A DNA stretch of 64,000 nucleotides from assembly GCF_002234675.1 (NCBI RefSeq), contig NC_019873.2:7589158-7653157 (forward strand), read 5' to 3'. The stretch comes from Oryzias latipes (Eukaryota > Chordata > Actinopteri > Beloniformes > Adrianichthyidae). The position numbers and the translations under genes were made by a program. This document shows, in pieces, positions 44,980 through 55,912 of this stretch; the first letter of the stretch is position 1; each line of letters begins with the position of its first letter. The notes below the pieces were generated by a model. The model was not told the DNA's origin. It ran no database searches and saw only the letters and a program-made list of their open reading frames with translations.

Positions 44980-47900
44980 ATGGAGGATTTTGGTCTTTGT
45001 GATGTTTGGCGTTTATTCCACCCCACGAAAAGAACTTATACCTTTTTCTCCACAGTTCATCAATCATACTCCAGGCTAGATTATTTCTTGGTTAACAGCT
45101 CCTTGTTGAGCATAGCTACGGAAGCACAGATCCACCCCATTACTATCAGCGACCACGCACCAGTTTCCCTGACTCTTAAAAACAAAACATCACCACCTTC
45201 ATTAAGGAGCTGGAGGTTCAATACATCGTTGCTCAGAGACCCTAACTTTATAGATTTCTTTGCTAAAGAATGGTCCTCATATCTTCAAAATAATGACCAC
45301 CCAGGTATTTCCTCGTGCCTTTTATGGGAGGCCGGGAAAGCAGTCATGAGAGGAAAAATAATCGCCTTCTCATCCCACAAAAAAAGAAAAGAAAACTCTA
45401 AACTAGTGGATTTAGAGCAAAAAATCAGACTGTTAGAGGAAACCTACAGCAACTCTCCGGATGAACAAACTCTACAACAGATAAGGAAAGTAAGAATCGA
45501 ATTAAATGAAATAACTAATCAAAGAACACAGTTTTTATTACAGAGACTACGCTTGGAGAGGTTTGATCACAGTAATAAATCTGGGAAATATTTGGCAAAT
45601 CAACTCAAAATAAACAAAGAGAAGACAACTATTTCATCAGTCATAGACCTAACAGGAAATGCAACACATGATCCAGCTGCAATAAATTCAGTTTTTAAAA
45701 ACTTTTACCAATCTCTCTACTCATCCCAAATTAATCCTTCTGACAATGACATCAACAGTTTTCTCAATAGCATAGATTTGCCTAGACCAACAGAGGAACA
45801 AATCACAGCCCTGGAGTCCCCTTTTACTAAAGAAGAGCTGCATAAAGCATTAACCAACATGCCTAGTAAAAAAGCCCCAGGACCAGACGGCTTCCCAGCA
45901 GAATTTTATAAAGAGTTTTGGCAAATCTTAGCTCCCATTTTTCTCAGAATGACAATAGAAATTAAGGACAAAAATTATCTACCTCCAAATATGAATTCTG
46001 CTAATATAATCTTACTTCTGAAACCTGGGAAAGATCCCACATCACCATCCAGCTATCGACCCATATCGCTGATTAATGCAGATCTTAAAATAATCTGCAA
46101 AGCTTTGGCGGGAAGGCTGGAGAAGGTAGTTCCCTCTCTAATACATCCTGACCAAACAGGTTTTATAAAGGGTAGACATTCATCTACCAACATGCGCAGA
46201 TTAATCAACCTCATAGATTATACAACCATCAACAACCGAGAAGCAACCATTTTGTCACTGGACGCAGAAAAGGCATTTGATCGGGTCAACTGGAAATTTT
46301 TAATAGCCACCCTGAACAAATTTGGCTTTGGAAAATCATTTATTAACTGGATTAAAATACTATATGCCTCTCCTAATGCCCGCATCAGAACAAATGATCA
46401 AACATCTCCAAGCTTTAATTTACAAAGAGGAACCAGACAAGGCTGTCCACTATCTCCGTCTTTATTTGCACTATTTATTGAACCTCTAGCTGCTGCTATT
46501 AGGCAAAGTCGAGACATTGAAGGCATTCAAACCAAAAATTTAGAACACAAAATAAGTCTTTATGCAGATGATGTTTTACTATTTACTCCTAATTCACAAT
46601 CTTCCATCTGCCAAATCATCTCCCTAATTAATAGATTTTCCTCAGTTTCAGAATACTCCATAAACTGGTCTAAAAGCACAATTTTACCAATTAATTGCAA
46701 TTATCTAAATCCGTCATCTATTAAAATACAAACAGGCAACATAAAGTACTTAGGTATAAATATCTCCTCTAGGCTTTCTGATCTACTCAAGCTAAACCAC
46801 ACCCAACTACTTAAAACAACCGAGGCTGATCTTACTAGATGGATAACTCTACCCATTTCTCTAATCGGGAGAGTTGCAGCCATAAAAATGATGATTCTCC
46901 CAAAAATTAACTACCTCTTTTCAATGATTCCTTCCAAACCTCCAACTACTTGGTTCAAATCATTAGACTCATTCATTTCCCAATACCTCTGGGAAGGTAA
47001 ACCCCCACGGATTAGTTTAAAAACTATTAAAAAACCTAAAGATAGAGGAGGACTAGGCCTTCCAGACTTCCAGGACTACTACTCCGCGAACAGATTGTGT
47101 TATGTACAAAAATGGCTGAATCCTGGTGTGCTGGATGAATCCTGGCTAGACATTGAACAAAATCTCTGTGATAACCTAGATATTTCTAATTTACCTTTCT
47201 TCAGTTCTAAAATTAAACAACACAAATGCTTCAGAAGTTTAAACATCAGCTCATCCTTAACAGCCTGGTGGGATTTTCTTAAAAAAAACAACCTCACATT
47301 ATTTCCATGTAAACTTACCCCCATTTGGAATAACCCTGACATTTTGATTAACAAAAACATGATTCATTTTGCTTCATGGAAGAACAAAGGAATCCAGCAG
47401 TTCCAGCACATAATTCAGAATAGAAAATTTATGTCCCTCTCAACGTTATCCTCAACCTATGGAATTAATATAAACAAATTTCTAGAATATCAGCAGCTTA
47501 AATCAGCTATAAGCACTAAATACTGCCTGACCCAAATAGACCTAGACCTTCCCCTTACAGTAACACATTTCATGGACCTTAAAAATCCCAAACTCACCTC
47601 CAAAATTTATAAGATGTTATCAGACATAGATGAAACCATTTACTTACCCATGACAAAATGGGAGTCTGAGCTATCATTGAATTCTAGTGATCAATTTTGG
47701 CTACAGATCTGTTTGAATGCCTTTAATATGACCAAAAGCCCTAATCTGCAACTTATTCAATACAAGATTCTCCACAGAACTCACTACACCGGACAGAGGT
47801 TATTTAAAATGGGTCTCAATCAGTCTGCTATATGCACACAGTGCATAGGTAACAACATAGACGACTATTTGCATGCCCTGTGGGTCTGTCCACCTGTCCA

Positions 47901-48213
47901 ATCATTCTGGCGTAAGGTTTGTGAGGATTTATCAATCTGGTTTAATCATAAGATTCCTGCTTGCCCCAAATTCTGCTTATTAGGTGACCTGAATAACATC
48001 AACATGGAATCTAACAAGGCTTATATGGTTCTCACCGCTGTATGTATCGCAAAGAAAACTATCCTCCTAAACTGGAAATCTAAAAATATTCTTAGCATCA
48101 ACCACTACAGAAACCTCATGTCAGAGCATATTAGTTCAGAGATAATGTCCTCCACAAAAAACCTGTCGGCTTCAGACTCTCCCTGGCTCCAGCTGGTTAG
48201 TCACATCACCTAG
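44980..48213 (+). CDS. L1-type ORF2 protein, N-terminally truncated (1077 aa)
   Basis: Uninterrupted frame. The first 65 residues are the end of an APE endonuclease (SRLDYFLVNSSLL and the catalytic ISDHAPV). A linker with a coiled-coil tendency follows. Reverse transcriptase spans about 295-620: MPSKKAPGPDGFPAEFYKEF, SYRPISLINADLKIICKALA, DQTGFIKGRHSSTN, LDAEKAFDRVNWKFL, RQGCPLSPSLFALFIEPLA and the catalytic YADDVLLF. The C-terminus has a cysteine motif near HALWVCPPVQSFW. The upstream endonuclease is lost, so the protein cannot nick targets by itself. The open frame suggests a recent insertion. L1/Tx1-like by motif order; the subfamily is not determined. Confidence 0.85.
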   Translation: MEDFGLCDVWRLFHPTKRTYTFFSTVHQSYSRLDYFLVNSSLLSIATEAQIHPITISDHAPVSLTLKNKTSPPSLRSWRFNTSLLRDPNFIDFFAKEWSSYLQNNDHPGISSCLLWEAGKAVMRGKIIAFSSHKKRKENSKLVDLEQKIRLLEETYSNSPDEQTLQQIRKVRIELNEITNQRTQFLLQRLRLERFDHSNKSGKYLANQLKINKEKTTISSVIDLTGNATHDPAAINSVFKNFYQSLYSSQINPSDNDINSFLNSIDLPRPTEEQITALESPFTKEELHKALTNMPSKKAPGPDGFPAEFYKEFWQILAPIFLRMTIEIKDKNYLPPNMNSANIILLLKPGKDPTSPSSYRPISLINADLKIICKALAGRLEKVVPSLIHPDQTGFIKGRHSSTNMRRLINLIDYTTINNREATILSLDAEKAFDRVNWKFLIATLNKFGFGKSFINWIKILYASPNARIRTNDQTSPSFNLQRGTRQGCPLSPSLFALFIEPLAAAIRQSRDIEGIQTKNLEHKISLYADDVLLFTPNSQSSICQIISLINRFSSVSEYSINWSKSTILPINCNYLNPSSIKIQTGNIKYLGINISSRLSDLLKLNHTQLLKTTEADLTRWITLPISLIGRVAAIKMMILPKINYLFSMIPSKPPTTWFKSLDSFISQYLWEGKPPRISLKTIKKPKDRGGLGLPDFQDYYSANRLCYVQKWLNPGVLDESWLDIEQNLCDNLDISNLPFFSSKIKQHKCFRSLNISSSLTAWWDFLKKNNLTLFPCKLTPIWNNPDILINKNMIHFASWKNKGIQQFQHIIQNRKFMSLSTLSSTYGININKFLEYQQLKSAISTKYCLTQIDLDLPLTVTHFMDLKNPKLTSKIYKMLSDIDETIYLPMTKWESELSLNSSDQFWLQICLNAFNMTKSPNLQLIQYKILHRTHYTGQRLFKMGLNQSAICTQCIGNNIDDYLHALWVCPPVQSFWRKVCEDLSIWFNHKIPACPKFCLLGDLNNINMESNKAYMVLTAVCIAKKTILLNWKSKNILSINHYRNLMSEHISSEIMSSTKNLSASDSPWLQLVSHIT

Positions 48214-48645
48214 TGGGGGTGGGATGGTGATAGGTTGAGCCGGGTCCTGGCTGGTTGGGTGGGCCGGGGTGGGTTTGGGGGGGTGGGCTCTGCCGGGCCT
48301 GTCGTTCTCCCGGCTCGGGGCTCTGGTTGCCTGGGTGGGGTGGTGGTGGGGGCGCACACTCTGCCGGCAACTTGGCAGGGGTTCCTGGGCGGGTGCCTGC
48401 TGGGCGCAGGGTAGGCAGTGCGGCTGACCGGGAACGGCGGCCGGGTGCCGTGCTGGGTGGCTGGTCGCCGTGGCGGGGGCTGGGGGGGGGGCTTGGGGCT
48501 CTGGGGCCTGGGGTCGTCTGCCTGGGGTCGTCTGCCCGTGGCCGGTGTTTCGCCCGTGGCCGGTAGTTGGCGCGTGGCCTGGCCCCCCGGGGGTCGGCGC
48601 CGCAGTCACAGCAGGGGTTAATCGGTTCACTTGGGTGGGTTTATT

Positions 48646-48694
<49 letters not shown>

Positions 48695-50300
48695 CATTAT
48701 TATTATTATTATTATATTAATTATTTTATTATTATTATTATTATATTAATTATTTTATTATTATTATTATTATTATATTAATTAATATTATTATTATTAT
48801 TATTTTATTATTATTTATTTATTTTTTGGGGGGGGGGCCTGGGGGGGCAGTGTGCTAGTCCTTAGGGGGGCCAGGGTATGAATGGTGGGGCTGGACCCCC
48901 TGCCCCCCCGTTCTGGCACCGGGACCCTTCCTTGCTGGCTGTCCTTCGGCGCCGCGAGGCTCTGGCCTCCAACTGCGACTGGCTTGGCATTTCTGGCTGC
49001 CCGGCCGCTCTGGGAGGGGGGGCGCCTACCGCGGCCGGCTGGGGGGCCGGTCGCTTGGGGGAGCCTTCTCCCCCGGTTGTGCCCATCCGCCCGCTCCTCC
49101 CCGCTCTCACCCAAACAAATATTGCACACAGGCACATAGGGCCCCGGGATCTGGATGGGAGGGGTATGCTGGCGGGGCTCACTGGGGATGCCCCTCTCTG
49201 GGTTCTCGTTGGCACCCGCCCTCCTCCCCGCTTTTTACTTGCATATTAGACACTCTGATTCATCTAGGGCCTTGTGGAGAGGGTCTGGTGTAGGGGGGCA
49301 CGGTGAAACATCCGTGCTCACCTTTCGCTGGCCCCCCCACAATTTTAACTTCCTCTGTAGACACACACACTGCATGCTAGCAGCACACACACAGCAAATA
49401 CACACCACTCACAGAGGGACTCCGGAGTGGGGGGCTTTGCGGCTAGGCAGCGGTGGAGCCCCCCCACACTGGTGACCTCCTATTTTACCTGCAGCACACA
49501 CACAGCACTCCCACACCTCCATACATGGGTGGGGTCGGGGGGGGGCGGCCGGTCTTCACCCGCCTGGTCCTCTCAGGGCGGCCGGGCTTATGGGTGTCCT
49601 GTCGGCTGCGGGGGGGTCGGGCATGCGGCGCTGGGGGTCGGCCGGCTGGGGGGGGGGTTACTGCTTGGCGGCGGGGGTAGGGAAGGTAACCAGATGATTG
49701 TGAGTATGTGTGTGTGAGTGCATGGGTAGGACCGACCTGGGGGCTGGCTCGCTGGGACCCTCTGGGGCTTTCCCTCCCCATCACAGAGAGGGGAGGGCAC
49801 TGAGAGGGTTGGGGAGGGGGGGTCAGATATTATGGCGGGGGGGGGGGGGTTGTAGTGCGTAGGGTTTTAGGGGGGTGGCTGTGGCTGTGGGTGCGTGGCG
49901 ATCCCTGGGTTGCTAGGGTCGCGTGCCTGGGCTGGCTTGCGGGGACGGGGCGCCGGTCGGGTGGTGGCCGGCTCATGGGTTCCGGGGGCCCTGGCTTCGT
50001 CCCTGGCCTTTGTCTCGGTGTCCGGCGCCCGGTGGCCCCCATGGCTGCCGCCTGGTACGGCTAAGCACTCCTGTCTTGTGGCCTGGGGGCCGGACACTGG
50101 GTTCGCTTGTGCCTCTGGGCATTGGGGGGGCCCCTGTAGGGGGGCCCTCTCTGTGCCTGGCTGGTGGGGTGGGCGGTCCCCTCCTCCTCCCCTCCCGGGC
50201 TGCCTGGGTCCGGATGCTGTGGGGGCTTCTGGCCTGGGGGGCTCTCCTCCCCTCTCCTGGTCTGGCTGGTCTGGCTGGGTAGGATCTGGCTCCCTTTATG
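48214..50300 (+). other. G-rich 3' UTR of the L1-type LINE
   Basis: Numerous runs of four or more G on the plus strand. The base composition differs completely from the AT-rich surroundings. Many apparent frames on both strands are compositional and not genes. Confidence 0.7.
48648..48828 (+). repeat. (TTA)n microsatellite
   Basis: Near-continuous TTA/ATT repeats with a few interruptions inside the LINE 3' UTR. Confidence 0.95.
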
Positions 50301-50802
50301 AACACACGGTTCACGTCGGCAGCATGCATGTATCTCCACCCCCACGTGCACGTGCACACTGCCACACTGCTCCCTGTCTGCTTCATCCCTCCTCCTTACC
50401 TACAGTGTATTGATGGACAGTTTTTTTTTTTTTTTTTTTCGCTCATTTTAGTGTCAGATTTTCACCTTTGATGTAACATTCGTCTTTCCAGCAGATCTGG
50501 TATAATTGTTACAGCTTAAATTAATAACTTAGTCAAATCAGTGCTTGTATCCCCCACCTTTTCACCTTTCTTCCTTTTACTCTCTTCCACCCTCCCCTCA
50601 CATTCTTCCCCTCTCCCTCCCCACACACACTAAATGTAACAAATAAATAAAAAATAATACGACAAAAAGGGGTTTATACAAATCTACACTCTAGTTTCTC
50701 GAAGCTATATAACCTCTTTTTGTGATAGTAAAACCTGTCCAACACAAAAAGCCTTCAGCTCTAATCTGTTTGCTCAGCTGTTGGACAGAACAAGTTAAGA
50801 AG

Positions 50803-50831
<29 letters not shown>

Positions 50832-50834
<3 letters not shown>

Positions 50835-51844
50835 AATATAGTATAGGCAGGGAGCTTGAGGCCCGCCAGCAGTAGCACCTACGTCACAGCTACAAGCTTT
50901 TTTAAACTGCATTTTTCGTCTACTCCTGATTCACAACAATTTTGATAAAGAAATACTCAGAAATGTAATTTGCTTTAAACATGTCCTCCGTTATCAGAAA
51001 AATGTTGCAAGGACATGTTAAAAAATTAAAAAAAAGATTTACATTGGAATAGGTCTCAGGGTTTTGGCTATTTCCTAACAGAAGAACCACGTAGAAAACA
51101 AGAATTATTGTTAGACTTCTGCAGAAGGAGAAGCCTGTCTGTCACTGTCATAGAGGAGTTCTGTCTTATCAGTGCATGGAGCCTCTTTTTATTGAAAGCT
51201 GAAGGTTGCAGAACATAGGTCATTCAATCAGGCAGAACAGGAACATCATATCTTGTGCAATCAGCACTTTTCACACAAGTGTTTTCTTACTGAAAGATAA
51301 AACTGAGACAATCATATTAGCATAGTACGTAAATGATGATAACGTAAAACCCAACAATAGGTCTTTAAAAACCCATTCCAATGACAGGAAAAAATATACT
51401 CTTATCTAAAAATTCTAATAAAAGAAACACTGATTGGTTTCACTAAAAGAAATTGGTGATTAATTGATGAGATAAAAGAAAATGTTCCTATCAAATAATA
51501 ATAATAATAACAATAATAATAATAATACAAAGGTTGCAACGTGAATGGGGATGTGTGTCCTGTAGATAAACAGTGTGCGCTGTTTGCGGACATGTATACA
51601 ATTTCTAAAGGGAGAAAACAATTTTCAAATGTGCAAACCTTTTTGACACATTCTTCAAAAACATTTCTCATACAAAAAATTTTTTTTTTTTTGTTTACAG
51701 ATACAAAATAAATATATATATCTGGACATCGTGTTAAAATTGCTAAATAATTTTAAACTTCGGAGGTGGAGCTTATTTTGTGTATTACAAAAATATGACT
51801 ATTATGACAGTACAAGTCAAAATAGTCTCTTCCGGAGAGTTTGT
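50832..51844. other. Non-coding spacer before gene E
   Basis: AT-rich, with a short (ATA)n tract at about 51497-51530. No gene supported. Homology to the other gene copies begins at about 51820. Confidence 0.45.
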
Positions 51845-51951
51845 GTCCAGCAGCTGTCTGTTATTAACCCGTTAAGCTCTGATTGGTCAGGACTGATCTC
51901 TGCTAACATTGATAAACCTTCACCTCTGAATCTTTCAGTACTGTGGCCTTC
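51845..51951 (+). promoter_or_regulatory. Conserved proximal promoter of gene E
   Basis: CAGCAGCTGTCTG, TTAACCCGTTAAG, CTGATTGGTCAG and GATAAACC in the order seen in the other four copies. Confidence 0.5.
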
Positions 51952-53184
51952 ATGATGGAGACAGCAAGAGGTTTCCTGGGGTAGGAAAGAAGTTTTAAAG
52001 GCAGGTCGGCTTTAATGTGATAGAAGAAATTTCTAATGTTTTCTATGTACATATTTTCAGGTTTTCCCTTTTTGTTCTTCTGGCTGTTCCATCATGTGGG
52101 TTTCCTGCCAAAGGTGATTCTCATTCCCTTTTGCTGACATCAATGTAGATGAATGTGTTCTTCAGAACTTTTGCTCTTTCTACCCTCAGGCTCCAAATCC
52201 ACAGATCAGAGCAGTGGTGACCAAAAAGCAGCAACTAACTTTGCTTCCCACAGAGGAGCTCAGATGAGCCGCTCTGCTCCTGTGCATTACAGCTCTCATT
52301 CAAGCGGCGTCTCTCAGCCAGTTCCAGTGTTTGTGCAGAATCCTGGTGTCCCTCAGTTTGTTCCCATGGTTCCATCAGGCAGCAGCTTGAGCTCTGCTGT
52401 GGCAGGATACCCTGTGGCTGTTCAGACAGGATCTACTGTTCCTGTGTTTTCCGGTGTTCCTGCAGCAGGAGTCTCTGAGGCAGTTCAGGTCCCTGTGCAG
52501 GCTCCTGGTTTCTCCCAGTTTGTTCAGACGGGCCCAGCAATGGTTGGCTCTGCTTCCCCTGTGTTTGTGCTGCATGAAGGAGCTGGTTCCACACAGCCAG
52601 GACCTGCTCGAGCTGCTCTGCCAGGTGACTCCTCTGAAAAGCTGCTGTGAATGTTGTTCTCCATGAATCCTCCCCTTTCTGACAAGTGTCTTGTTTGTCC
52701 AGAAACCCAGTGGGCTGTTGCTCCTCCATCTTTCTCTGAGCAAGCAGCAGCTGATGCCCAGGCTGTGGGCTCCAGTGACTTCCTGCCACCAGTCCCTGCC
52801 CCTCCAGCTGGCCCTGTCCTCCAGTCTGGAGAGACTTCCAATATTGTGAAGGAAGCTGAACTTGGCAACTACCAGCAGCAGACGGAAGAGTTTGGTTACC
52901 CGGCTGAGGCGGCGCAGCCTGGAGCTGCTTTCACCAGCGTGCTTGTTCCAGGCCAAGGACTTGGTGGCTTCTGGGGTTCTCCTTATCCTGGCTTTGACTA
53001 CAGGCTCCTGTATGGTCTGTACCCTCCTGGCACCTACACCACCTTCAGCCAGAACCATGAGAAGGGCAAAGACTACTACCAATCCATCCACTACTTGAAG
53101 GAGCATGTTTCTGAAGACCAAGGTCCTCAACAACAGCAGCAGCTTCAGCAGAAGGTCTTCCATGGTCATCCCCAGAGATCTTGA
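51952..53184 (+). CDS. Secreted Pro/Val/Gln-rich protein, copy E (332 aa)
   Basis: Exons 51952-51980, 52061-52113, 52190-52624 and 52703-53184, total 999 nt, phases 2, 1, 1. The leader is MMETARGFLG plus FSLFVLLAVPSCGFPAKG. A distinctive change is GPARAALP (Gln to Arg) near the end of exon 3, and there are five glutamines before LQQ, as in A. It stands alone: no divergent partner is seen upstream, where an L1 tail and unrelated DNA lie instead. The 3' flank matches A and D for about 800 bp, so E derives from an A/D-type unit. Intact frame and splice sites; function unknown. Confidence 0.85.
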
Positions 53185-54501
53185 GTGGGCCAATTGGTAT
53201 GTTGCTCACAGCATTACAGTAAACTGATTCTTATTTTAATCTGAGGTTTTGTATTCATTTTCAGGAATGATTGCTGAAATTGCATAAATAAAAAATATTG
53301 AAACCATTCCATAACTGACATTCTTTCTCTAAATGCATATATCGATGTGCTGCTGGGAGAGGCTTGTTAATGGTGCAGTTAAAATTGGTCAAAATGGGTG
53401 CCAATGCAATGAATTTAAGGCATCAAATGATGACAAATATACCCTCACACATTTTCATGGAATGATCCAAGTGTTAAACTGCACAGAAATGACATGCAGG
53501 GAGACCTACCAGCATCCCTGGAGTTTAGAATGCACAAGCCACTTCTTTGTGAACCCAAATCTTGACAATGAGAGCAGTGGAAGACTATGGCAAATTAAAC
53601 TTCTGCATTAGGATGAATTAATGGGTCATGAAATGTTCCAATATTCAGCCTGGATTATGACTCGTTGGGACTAATGCAGAGTCTAAATGCCACAGACTCT
53701 GCTCTCTCTGGGGTTGTTGGGATTGGTTGTGGAATTGCAGTATTGTAACAGTCCTAACATGCTGGCTAAGACAGAGATGCATGGATCTCTGTGCGGTCAC
53801 TTTCCTTTTGGGCGCTCACCTGGGTTTGCACGCAGTGTTAAGGGGGTGTTTTTGTCACTTGGGGGCGGTAACCTGTTTTAATTGGCGGAGATTTGCATGT
53901 CAAATCTGGCGAGGCAGCGGGGCAGGACTTTCTCTTAGAGGCTTTAAAAGAAAAGGAACGGCGGCTGTAACGTCGATTAAACCGTAACACATGCAGTGAT
54001 TTTCAATTGAGATTATGTAATTGCATATCTGCCATAAATTGAAAGGGCGTAAAGACAACTAAGCGGGCGTATTTAGGAACTGAGTGAACCTTACAACAAT
54101 GCTGGCACAATCCTAACTGAACAGTGATCTTGCGCGGTCAATATCTTTTTGCGCGCTTATCTGGATTTACGCTTAGTGTTAAGGGGGCGTTTTTGTCACT
54201 TGTGGGGCGGTGTTCAGGAGTGTGTTTGTCACTTGGGGGCAGGAACCTTTCTGGTTGATCTGATTGGCTGAAATTTGCATGTCTTATCGGCGCGGCAGAG
54301 GGGCGGGACTTTCATTTTTCAGAGCAGGGGGTTTAACAGGCGTCTATTGAGCTGCATGCGGCTCTCTGCCTTTTATCATATTTTCTATGTACAGTACTTT
54401 CACAACCATAAGATGAAAGTCTTACATTTTCTCCAAAATGTACAGAGCGGCCCTAATGTGCTGTTTATGACTTTGGTAAAGAGCATCTAGGAAAGAACAG
54501 C
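53185..54501. other. 3' flank of gene E with internal duplication
   Basis: 53185-53990 matches the D flank. A diverged second copy of the last 200 bp follows at about 54050-54310 (GCGGGCGT, GAACTGAGTGAACCTTACAAC, GTTAAGGGGGCGTTTTTGTC, TTTGCATGTC). No gene. Confidence 0.5.
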
Positions 54502-55912
54502 ATGAGAGCGATATGGAGAGGTGAGGACGTGAAAGAAGACACCCCCCCCCCCCCCATAGTACAAAGGTGCAGATTTGAGCATAATGCAGAACAAACTCGT
54601 TTTGGAAACCCTGGAAATGCAAACAGACACGATTATGAGGCACAGTTTAAACTGCAAGCTATCAGCTACGCGGAGGAACACGGGAATAGAGCAGCTGCAG
54701 TTCGGTTAAATTAGATCTTCACAGATTCGGACTTCCTCTTCAATAACTCTTCTGATAAACGTTCAAATGTGTCAGCAAGTATCTCCATCATTTTGTATTA
54801 ACACAGAGTGAACTACAAAAGCATTTTTAAAGAAAAAAGATTGTTTTTGTTGCCATTTAATCAGAATTGTTCGTTTTAAGCTGTGAATGCAAACAGAGCA
54901 GCGAGCCGGCTGCCAAGAGACTGTCAACAAAGTGCGTACCCTGTGAAACACCATTCTGTAAAAATCAGTAAACTTTTAAAAAGCGATTACATGTCTATAT
55001 TTATATGAACTGGTAATGAAGACTTGTCAGCATAGTCATGCTACATTATTATTTATTATACTAAATTTTGTTTGAAAGTCAACCTCTATTTTATTGCTTA
55101 TAGTTTTTAAAATTTAATAGAGATATGAATCATAACATAAATGCACAATAGCTATGAAGATACTAAAGCGTCTGTCACCAAACCTCCTGTACTGACTAAT
55201 CATGACCTTATTTTCCTACTAAAATAAAGATTATGCAAAAAAACATAGCATCTTCAGAGCTATTGAGGATTTTTGACCAAATCTGATCCATTTGCAAATA
55301 TAAAAAATCCCTAAAAATGAACAAAGTGAACTATTGACATATTCTTTATTTTAGTATGACAATAAGGTCATGTCAAGTTACTTTAGTCATGATTCATATC
55401 TATTAAAATTTGAAAAAGTTTATGCAACAAGATAAAATAAAGATGGACTTTCCTACAAAATATGTAGTGTAACAAGAATATGCTTCATGATAATTTTATC
55501 AATTTTTTGTGAGATTATTGATTTTTACACAGTGGTGTTTCACAGTTCACAGAGGTTTCACTTTGTTGACGGTCCCTTGGCAGCCAGCTGCTACATGTCT
55601 GCATTCACAGCTTGAAGCGAAAAATTCTGATTAAAAGGGAAAAAAAAACCCGATCTTTTTTCTTCAGAAATGCATTTGTAGTTCACTCTCCGTGTTAATA
55701 CAAAATGATTGAGATACTTGCTGACACATTTGAACGTTTATCAGAAGAGTTATTGAAGCAGGAAGTCCGAATCTGTGAAGATCTTTCTAACTTATCGAAC
55801 CTCAGCTGCCAGAGAATTTAAAATGATGAATCCATGGTTTGCAAGTGAGGAAAACCAAACTCCGACCAGACAAGAAGACGCAGCAGCAGCGGCTGAGTTT
55901 CCAAATTGGATT
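54502..55912 (+). pseudogene. Pogo-like transposase N-terminal exon split by a foldback element
   Basis: 54502-54698 encodes HDYEAQFKLQAISYAEEHGN and RAAA, a Brinker/psq-type helix-turn-helix of pogo-like transposases. The frame is interrupted at 54699 and resumes at 55803 with AAREFK and, after a frame change, a degraded ESMV-type motif to about 55912. There is no DDE domain, so this is a dead copy of the family also found at 678 and 41030. Confidence 0.6.
54699..55802. mobile_element. 1.1-kb foldback (long inverted repeat) element
   Basis: The left half (AGTTCGGTTAAATTAGATC...) is matched inverted by the right half (...GATCTTTCTAACTTATCGAACCT). Imperfect pairing extends nearly to the centre at about 55250: TGTGAAACACCA near 54940 against TGGTGTTTCACAG near 55530, and ATGACCTTATT near 55202 against AATAAGGTCAT near 55360. 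The sequence CAGCTGC occurs on both sides (54692-54698 and 55803-55809) as a 7-bp target duplication. No coding capacity. Half of another copy is at 41440-41570. Confidence 0.7.

Larger units (their letters stand above)
44925..50831 (+). mobile_element. L1/Tx1-type LINE, 5' truncated, with long G-rich 3' UTR
   Basis: Coding homology begins at about 44930 (YRNLRIWQSTNTVK), and ORF2 runs to 48213. The 2.5-kb 3' UTR is strongly G-rich on the plus strand (48214-50300), with a (TTA)n tract and CA-rich patches. It ends in a C/T-rich stretch, the 170-bp terminal tail and a poly(A) run at 50800-50831. Two other 3' ends of the family are in the window (1-677 and 23836-24120). ORF1 and most of the endonuclease are missing. 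Confidence 0.8.

Noticed and set aside
48648-48828. CRISPR-like regular repeat
   Set aside because: It is a simple trinucleotide microsatellite without spacers.
48255-50413. Many open frames of 60-170 codons on both strands in the G-rich region
   Set aside because: Composition-driven (Gly, Pro, Arg-rich), overlapping in all frames, within a LINE 3' UTR.
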